This document shows, piece by piece, positions 6,667-10,233 of a DNA stretch of 10,233 nucleotides. Origin of the DNA: Dehalococcoidia bacterium. Its GTDB lineage: Bacteria; Chloroflexota; Dehalococcoidia; SZUA-161. A program made the position numbers and the translations under genes. Within the stretch, counting starts at the first letter, position 1. Every line of letters begins with the position of its first letter. Location of the stretch: positions 1 to 10,233 of the forward strand of contig SOKG01000243.1 of assembly GCA_004376205.1 (NCBI GenBank). Reading direction: 5' to 3'. The notes under the pieces are model-generated. The model had not been told where the DNA came from and ran no database searches. It saw nothing but the letters and a program-made list of their open reading frames with translations.

Positions 6667-6874
6667 TGCAGAGACGGGGAATCAGCCCCATTCCTCCATG
6701 ACCAGCGATAAGCACGAGCTATTTCAGAGGACGTGCTCAGTGGGCCGGAGAGTATTTGGTGCACTGCTGCCGGGGAGGAGTGCTCTGCAACCTCAAACGC
6801 ACTACTACCAGAGCCAGAATGCCTTCCTTTTTCACGCAAGACGACCCCACTGCCCGACACTTGGCTCTAAGCGA
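6667..6874. other. Noncoding gap with one stem-loop
   Basis: No convincing gene lies here on either strand. The one visible structure is at 6761-6783: GCACTGCT and AGGAGTGC pair over eight positions with a single G-G mismatch around GCCGGGG. It sits between the ends of two convergent genes and might act as a weak bidirectional terminator, but no T-run follows. Confidence 0.3.
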
Positions 6875-7066
6875 CTAGAGTATTGCAGCGATTTTATCAA
6901 CGAGCTCAGTTAGGAAGCCTAAGACATCCTGGGCTATCGACGATATGCCACCCCAGAGAACTTCCTGATCTTGAGCCGTGATGTTGCCTTCTCCATTCCC
7001 CAAGCCGACAAATAGCGTCTTAACCCAGTTAAGCGCATCCACGATAGCTCTTGCCAGTTGTTCCAC
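6875..7066 (-). CDS. Predicted 63-residue amphipathic small protein
   Basis: Not recognised as a named family. The reading frame encodes 63 residues, starting with GTG at 7066 six bases after GGGAG (7077-7073) and preceded by a reasonable promoter, which is the main case for it being real. The protein has two predicted amphipathic helices, about 2-22 (hydrophobic face Leu4, Ile8, Leu12, Val15, Phe19) and 36-63 (Leu37, Ile41, Ile44, Val48, Phe51, Leu55, Ile59, Leu63), joined by a Gly/Asn-rich turn (21-32). Net charge is about -5; there is no cysteine and no signal peptide. The layout resembles beta-type phenol-soluble modulins (short MExL..AI.D start, turn, second amphipathic helix), a resemblance of design only. 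It faces away from an orphan NarL-like regulator 457 bases away. It could still be a chance frame. Confidence 0.45.
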   Translation of the reverse strand: MEQLARAIVDALNWVKTLFVGLGNGEGNITAQDQEVLWGGISSIAQDVLGFLTELVDKIAAIL

Positions 7067-7101
7067 TTCGATCTCCCTATTACCACAGGTTTCTCATGGA
7101 T

Positions 7102-7130
7102 ATCGTAGTCGGGCAAAAGCAGAAAGACAA
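7102..7130 (-). promoter_or_regulatory. Candidate promoter for the small amphipathic protein
   Basis: Minus strand TTGTCT (7130-7125) and TACGAT (7107-7102) with a 17-base spacer, each four of six matches. It would begin transcription near 7095, about 30 bases before the GTG, with the GGGAG ribosome site in between. Confidence 0.4.
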
Positions 7131-7306
7131 TCCTACTCACGTACTTTTTGAGTGAGCCGAAAACCATACTTACGTAGCGTCAATTCACTACACTTTCGTC
7201 ATCTTACTTCGTCCTTTTGCATATGTTGGCACTCGATACCATCTCACATGCACAGCTACACGGCTCCCTATTTTAGACGTGAATTGTTCATTCAGACCCG
7301 AAATCG

Positions 7307-7364
7307 TAATACACTTGTAAGCTCTTCGTAATTTTGCCTTAATACATACTTAATCGGTTTTAAT
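7307..7364. repeat. Helically phased TAAT boxes
   Basis: TAAT occurs at 7307, 7329, 7340, 7351 and 7361, with spacings of 22, 11, 11 and 10 bases, i.e. on one face of the DNA helix. The first two are part of a direct repeat TCGTAAT (7304-7310 and 7326-7332) and the last three of TTAAT. The array ends about 78 bases before the -35 box of the regulator gene, a plausible place for an activator or a curved DNA element. Confidence 0.4.
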
Positions 7365-7441
7365 CCCATGCGCGTACAATTGCACATGATCAGATATAGC
7401 CTTAGGCCTCTTGCGGTCAAGCTCAGAACAGGTACAGATGC

Positions 7442-7470
7442 TTGACATTTAGGAGCGAGGGGATTACTAT
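7442..7470 (+). promoter_or_regulatory. Sigma-70-type promoter for the NarL-like regulator
   Basis: Perfect TTGACA (7442-7447), 17-base spacer, TACTAT (7465-7470; four of six). The start near 7477 leaves about 47 bases of leader. Confidence 0.62.
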
Positions 7471-7523
7471 TGGCTACTACATGCCACTGGGTATGGCGTC
7501 ACTTGGCCTTTCGAGAGTAAGCC

Positions 7524-8279
7524 ATGCGTAAAATAGCTCTAATGATAGTTGACAGCAACCCGTTTTCCAGATCCGGGCTACGGCAGAGACTGTCCGAGCA
7601 AGATAGCCTAAGTATAGTGGAGATCATGGAGTGTGATCCGAGTGAAGAAGGTAAGGAAGCCATGACACAAATTGCAGAGAACTTGCCCGATGTCGTGTTG
7701 CTGGATATCGACTATCCCTCGCTCAGCGGGCTCGAGCTAGGTAAGAAGATCGTCCGTCATTTCCCAGGAACCAGGGTTATGATGCTAAGTGCCAATCCTT
7801 ATGAGAATGATGCCGAACTATTTGAAGTTATCAAGACTGGGGCGGTGGCATACCTGAGGAGCAGGCACTGCACTGCGAAAGACTTCATCGAGATGATAGA
7901 ACGAGCCTCCAATGGTGAGTATCCCATAAATGATTGTGTCAACAGCAGACCCAAGGTCGCCGACCGCGTACTGAGGCAGTTCCAAGAGATTTCATCGATG
8001 GGAAGAACCATAAAGGACATAACCGCCCCCCTCACCCGTAAGGAGTTACAGGTTCTGACACTCATAGCCGAAGGTAATTCAAACAAGCAAATCGCCAACC
8101 ACCTCAGCATCAGCGATCAAACAATTAAGAATCATGTGAGTGCTATACTTCGCAAGATAAACGCCAATTACAGAGCCCATGCTGTGTTCATAGCGATACG
8201 CGATGGCTTGATTTCCATTCAATCAGGTCAGGATGCAGGCCACCGAGAAAGCAGCTCCTCCGAAAGCCACGCCACTTGA
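7524..8279 (+). CDS. NarL/FixJ-type response regulator with degenerate receiver (LuxR helix-turn-helix)
   Basis: A 251-residue DNA-binding regulator. The receiver domain (about 3-125) has Asp61 in LLDIDYPSLSG where phosphorylation normally occurs, and Ser89 as the Thr/Ser switch. But the acidic pair at the end of strand one is only half there (Asp10-Ser11), and the conserved lysine after the GAxxYL motif is missing (Arg112-Ser113-Arg114). The LuxR-type helix-turn-helix is at about 168-230: LTRKELQVL, GNSNKQIANHLSISDQTIKNHVSAILRK split around the recognition helix, with the expected family residues. A Ser-rich tail follows (from about 233). No histidine kinase gene is in the window, so it is an orphan. 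It has its own promoter; the ribosome site is weak (GAGAG six bases before ATG 7524). The target may be its own control region or the divergent small gene. Confidence 0.88.
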   Translation: MRKIALMIVDSNPFSRSGLRQRLSEQDSLSIVEIMECDPSEEGKEAMTQIAENLPDVVLLDIDYPSLSGLELGKKIVRHFPGTRVMMLSANPYENDAELFEVIKTGAVAYLRSRHCTAKDFIEMIERASNGEYPINDCVNSRPKVADRVLRQFQEISSMGRTIKDITAPLTRKELQVLTLIAEGNSNKQIANHLSISDQTIKNHVSAILRKINANYRAHAVFIAIRDGLISIQSGQDAGHRESSSSESHAT

Positions 8280-8365
8280 GGAACCGCTGACAGGCTAGCT
8301 GTTCGGCCAAACTCATGACTCGCCCTTATTCCTCACTGCAATCACAAATTGTAATCCCAACAAGA

Positions 8366-8405
8366 AAGCTGGGTATCTACGGAAGACACCCAGCTTCTTC
8401 TTTAG
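8366..8405. terminator. Bidirectional intrinsic terminator
   Basis: AAGCTGGGT (8366-8374) pairs perfectly with ACCCAGCTT (8388-8396) over nine bases around a 13-base loop. A pyrimidine tail CTTCTTCTTT follows on the plus strand, and TTCTTGTT follows on the minus strand. It lies between the convergent regulator and DUF5679 genes and can serve both. Confidence 0.75.
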
Positions 8406-8433
8406 CAATAGTCCTGATACCTATGTGACCGCT

Positions 8434-8574
8434 TTAGCTCTTTCCAATTCTAAACATCTTGGTGCCACATACCGGGCAAACGCCCTGTGTCGCCGGTTTC
8501 TTGTTTTTCATGGTTATCGCCCTGGCGTCCTTCATCTCCCGTTTAGCACGGCATTTGACACAATAGGCTTGCAT
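8434..8574 (-). CDS. DUF5679 zinc-ribbon microprotein
   Basis: A 46-residue protein that I recognise as DUF5679, widespread in Chloroflexota and some other anaerobes, function unknown. It carries two CxxC pairs, Cys5-V-K-Cys8 and Cys33-P-V-Cys36, which should form one zinc ribbon. Between them lies the family's KREMKDARAITMKN (11-24) and PATQGVCPVCGTKMFRIGK (27-45), including the conserved end. The ATG at 8574 follows AAGGAGG by seven bases, an excellent ribosome site, and a promoter lies just upstream, so the gene should be well expressed despite its size. Many basic residues suggest nucleic-acid or ribosome contact, which is inference. It is a single-gene unit ending at the bidirectional terminator. 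Confidence 0.9.
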   Translation of the reverse strand: MQAYCVKCRAKREMKDARAITMKNKKPATQGVCPVCGTKMFRIGKS

Positions 8575-8599
8575 AACACCCCCTCCTTTTTGATTGGCA

Positions 8600-8629
8600 A
8601 GGATAAACCATTCCTGCCTGAAATGTCAA
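8600..8629 (-). promoter_or_regulatory. Promoter for the DUF5679 gene
   Basis: Minus strand perfect TTGACA (8629-8624), 18-base spacer, TATCCT (8605-8600, four of six). A start near 8593 places AAGGAGG almost at the 5' end, giving a very short leader of about 20 bases. Confidence 0.5.
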
Positions 8630-8655
8630 TAGTAGGACAGGACTTTTTTTGACTA

Positions 8656-8799
8656 CTAACCTACCGGAATTGCTCCCCCGGAATATGTGTAGTCCCCAAG
8701 GTGAACTATCAGGTCTACCGCCTTTAGGCTGTCTACCAGTCTTGGTGGGAGTTGGTCAATCCTTGATACGTGGGTGTCTGAGACTACCCCGATCTTCAT
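8656..8799 (-). pseudogene. Truncated YfcE/MJ0936-type metallophosphoesterase remnant
   Basis: Only 47 codons remain of a phosphoesterase that is normally about 160 residues. The N-terminus is clean: MKIGVVSDTHVSR with the first metal motif Asp8-x-His10, then DLIVHLGDYT with the second motif Gly35-Asp36. Immediately after that the sequence leaves the family pattern (YSGGAIPVG) and stops at TAG. The later motifs (GNxD, the single His and the GHTH-like end) are absent, and nothing resembling them follows before the DUF5679 promoter. A direct repeat CCGGAAT occurs twice at the break (8664-8670 and 8678-8684). The ATG lies 14 bases after the DAHP synthase stop, so the ancestral gene was probably second in that operon. 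A truncated peptide could be made but should not be an active enzyme. Confidence 0.75.
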
Positions 8800-8813
8800 T
8801 GTACCCACGAGCC

Positions 8814-9830
8814 TTAGATATGTCTGCCCACAGCCTCCGCGATGGGCCTTAGCTCGGCCATCAGCCGCTCGAAATTGGGGATGTTCAACGACTGCAAGCC
8901 ATCGACCAGCGCCTCCTCCGGATTGGGATGGACCTCTATCAGAAGCCCATCCGCCCCGGCTGCTATCGCAGCCTTGGCGATGCTCGGCACATATGCGAAA
9001 TGTCCCGCAGCATGGCTGGGATCCACGATGACTGGGAGATGACTAAAGCGCTTGACCACTGCAATTGAACTGATGTCCACAGAGAACCGAATGCTGTCTT
9101 CGAAGCTTCTTATCCCGCGTTCACACAGGATTACCCGCCGATTACCCTGGGCCAGAAGATAATCGGCTGCTGTCAGCCATTCCGTGACGGTAGCAGAAAA
9201 GCCCCTCTTCAACAGGATAGGATGTCTCAGCTTGCTCAGCTCCTTCAAGAGTGCAAAGTTCTGCATGTTGCGAGCACCGACCTGAATTATGTCAGCATGT
9301 TCAGCTACAATCCCTATGTTCTGGATGTCAACGACCTCGGTGATGACAGGAATGCCAAGGTCGGACTTGACCTTGGCCAACATCCTCAGAGCATCGTGTT
9401 CCAGCCCCTGGAAGCTGAAGGGGGAGGTGCGAGGCTTGAAGGCGCCACCTCTGACGACAGCGGCCCCCAATTCTTTTACCGCTTTGGCGGTCTCCATAAG
9501 TTGCTTCTCGCTCTCCACAGCGCAAGGGCCGGCCATGATTACCACCCTCTGCCCCCCGATCTCAACGCCAGACACATTTATTTTGCTAGCTCGAGGATGG
9601 AATTCTCGTGAGGCAAGTTTGTATGGCTTCATTACGCGGGAGACGCTCTCCACTCCTGGCAAAACGGCGAAAACGTCGGTTTCTGTCTTCCCCGTGTCGC
9701 CGCCCAGCATCGCCACCACCGTCTTTTCAGTGCCTATGTTCAACTGCACCTCAAAGCCCAAAGAGTGTGCCCTGTCCACCACATGATTGACTTGCTCCTT
9801 TGTGGCACCCTTGCTCATCTCAACGATCAT
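8814..9830 (-). CDS. aroF: 3-deoxy-7-phosphoheptulonate (DAHP) synthase with N-terminal regulatory domain
   Basis: Catalyses the first shikimate-pathway step, joining phosphoenolpyruvate and erythrose 4-phosphate to DAHP; cytoplasmic. The 338-residue length and layout match the Thermotoga-like type I-beta enzymes: a ferredoxin-like domain (1 to about 68) that in such enzymes mediates feedback inhibition by aromatic amino acids, then the catalytic barrel (about 80-338). Metal ligands are visible as Cys103 (AGPCAVES), His273 (DPSHAAGH), Glu299 (IEVHPNP) and Asp310; the phosphoenolpyruvate loop is FKPRTSPFSFQG (131-142). ATG 9830 follows GAGGTGA with good spacing. A TATAAT-bearing promoter lies upstream. 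The gene directly behind it is a broken phosphoesterase; no other shikimate gene is in the window. Which amino acid inhibits it cannot be read from sequence, and the gene symbol is the usual name for this type. Confidence 0.95.
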   Translation of the reverse strand: MIVEMSKGATKEQVNHVVDRAHSLGFEVQLNIGTEKTVVAMLGGDTGKTETDVFAVLPGVESVSRVMKPYKLASREFHPRASKINVSGVEIGGQRVVIMAGPCAVESEKQLMETAKAVKELGAAVVRGGAFKPRTSPFSFQGLEHDALRMLAKVKSDLGIPVITEVVDIQNIGIVAEHADIIQVGARNMQNFALLKELSKLRHPILLKRGFSATVTEWLTAADYLLAQGNRRVILCERGIRSFEDSIRFSVDISSIAVVKRFSHLPVIVDPSHAAGHFAYVPSIAKAAIAAGADGLLIEVHPNPEEALVDGLQSLNIPNFERLMAELRPIAEAVGRHI

Positions 9831-9872
9831 CTTATGTCACCTCACAAATAAAGTACTGAGTGAGTGGCTAAC

Positions 9873-9902
9873 ATTATAAACCAATGCAGTACACAATAGT
9901 AA
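9873..9902 (-). promoter_or_regulatory. Promoter for the DAHP synthase gene
   Basis: A perfect TATAAT on the minus strand (9878-9873) lies 43 bases before the ATG. The -35 match is poor (TTACTA at 9902-9897, 18-base spacer), so an activator may be needed or the box may be misassigned. Confidence 0.45.
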
Positions 9903-9929
9903 CCCTCAAATCTAAATCGTACAGGGAAT

Positions 9930-9963
9930 TTTGTAGGGGCACGGCATGCCGTGCCCCTACAAA
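9930..9963. repeat. Perfect 34-bp palindrome (dispersed-repeat type)
   Basis: The half-site TTTGTAGGGGCACGGCA is followed directly by its exact complement, with no loop base, giving 17 paired positions. The GTAGGGGCACGGCA core is one I recall as a high-copy intergenic palindrome in several Chloroflexota, cyanobacteria and other environmental genomes. It lies between the DAHP synthase promoter and the end of the next gene to the right. It could end transcription of that gene, but its form argues for a mobile or REP-like element. Confidence 0.85.
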
Positions 9964-9980
9964 TGAAAAAGCGACCCTAA

Positions 9981-10039
9981 GTGCGCCCTCGCACTCGATC
10001 GCAATTTCAAAAAGCGCGGTTTTAAAGCGAATGCTTCGC
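9981..10039 (-). terminator. Two small hairpins behind the BioD-like/DRTGG gene
   Basis: Reading leftward, GCGAA-GCA-TTCGC (10039-10027) is followed by TTTAAAA, and GTGCG-AGGG-CGCAC (9994-9981) is followed after ten bases by TTTTT. Both stems are perfect but only 5 bp. The first, 7 bases after the stop codon, is the better candidate for an intrinsic terminator. Confidence 0.35.
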
Positions 10040-10046
10040 AGTCAGC

Positions 10047-10233
10047 CTAAGTCGCCCGGTAGATAGCCTCCAGATCCAGGTTCTGCTCCAGAATCTGCCC
10101 CAGCCTCTCTAGCTTCTTCTCGTCGTGGAATCTAGCCTTATCGAAAACCCCTTCCAAAGCCTCCATCGTGCCGGCAGTGTCCCCTTCCACCAACACTATC
10201 GGCACCTCAAGCTCCAGCGCCCGGTCAAGAATG
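10047..10233 (-). CDS. C-terminal end of a BioD-like/DRTGG domain protein (5' end outside window)
   Basis: The last 62 codons of a minus-strand gene. The visible part reads through a P-I-V-L-V-E-G-D-T strand and turn, then T-M-E-A-L-E-G-V-F-D-K-A-R and E-K-K-L-E-R-L-G-Q-I-L-E, ending in N-L-D-L-E-A-I-Y. This order (pivLVxgDTxxTxexle, then Kxxr...K.erf, then hlDLeal) is that of the C-terminal part of DRTGG proteins with a BioD-like N-terminal NTPase domain, also fused to phosphotransacetylases in other organisms. Only the tail is seen, so neither the NTPase motifs nor the exact function can be checked. It is very AG-rich in codons like its neighbours. Confidence 0.6.
   Translation of the reverse strand, partial: ILDRALELEVPIVLVEGDTAGTMEALEGVFDKARFHDEKKLERLGQILEQNLDLEAIYRAT

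Larger units (their letters stand above)
7067..7523. other. Noncoding divergent control region
   Basis: These 457 bases separate the leftward small gene from the rightward regulator. They are richer in A and T than the flanking genes. I find a minus-strand promoter near 7102-7130, a series of phased TAAT boxes at 7307-7364, and a strong plus-strand promoter at 7442-7470. I find no believable gene, tRNA or known riboswitch; the length exceeds what two promoters need, so an untranslated RNA is possible. Confidence 0.5.

Noticed and set aside
6676..6689. GGGG-AATCAG-CCCC as a terminator of the DUF166 gene
   Set aside because: Only four base pairs and no T-run.
6581..6913. Plus-strand frame of 110 codons overlapping the end of the DUF166 gene
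   Set aside because: No family pattern, no ribosome site, heavy overlap, and biased composition suggest chance.
6934..7167. Minus-strand frame of 77 codons overlapping the small amphipathic gene
   Set aside because: No Shine-Dalgarno before its ATG, and it conflicts with the shorter frame that has both a ribosome site and a coherent product.
8649..9042. Plus-strand frames opposite the phosphoesterase remnant and the DAHP synthase end
   Set aside because: Shadows of minus-strand coding sequence with no recognisable product.
1..10233. CRISPR array, tRNA or rRNA, transposase, toxin-antitoxin pair, known riboswitch
   Set aside because: Looked for in both strands; no regularly spaced repeats, cloverleaf, or relevant protein motifs were seen.

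Overview
This window looks like an ordinary chromosomal stretch from an anaerobic bacterium of the Chloroflexota, most likely a Dehalococcoidia relative. That placement is an inference from the gene set: a DUF166 protein, a DUF5679 zinc-ribbon microprotein, a DUF6485 cysteine-rich protein, a stand-alone ferredoxin-like oxidoreductase subunit and a BioD-like/DRTGG protein. There are no rRNA or tRNA genes, CRISPR arrays or transposases.

Left part (1-2110): the end of a rhomboid intramembrane protease is followed after 41 bases by a histone-deacetylase-fold amidohydrolase; two perfect small hairpins lie between them, one holding the Shine-Dalgarno sequence. A convergent gene encodes a 69-residue eight-cysteine DUF6485 protein. 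Centre-left (2110-4800): a two-gene ABC-2 exporter operon (GTG-started ATPase overlapping its permease), then a separately promoted four-cluster iron-sulfur protein with no catalytic partner beside it. Centre (4800-6670): a convergent tandem ferritin-like protein with two complete diiron sites, and a DUF166 protein on the plus strand.

Right part (6670-8410): AT-richer, with a predicted 63-residue amphipathic protein facing away from an orphan NarL-type regulator across about 460 bases of noncoding DNA that contains helically phased TAAT boxes. The regulator's receiver lacks several conserved residues. A strong bidirectional hairpin terminator closes it. Far right (8430-10233), all on the minus strand: a 46-residue DUF5679 zinc ribbon, a truncated metallophosphoesterase remnant directly behind an intact DAHP synthase (shikimate pathway), a perfect 34-bp palindrome of dispersed-repeat type, and the C-terminal end of a BioD-like/DRTGG protein.

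Recognisable sigma-70-type promoters (TTGACA-like boxes with 17-18 base spacers) precede most transcription units. The least explained items are the small amphipathic protein beside the atypical regulator, the phased TAAT array, the cluster of TGTCA/TGACA boxes upstream of the exporter, and the decayed phosphoesterase. I see no clear evidence of a new multi-gene defence or mobile system.
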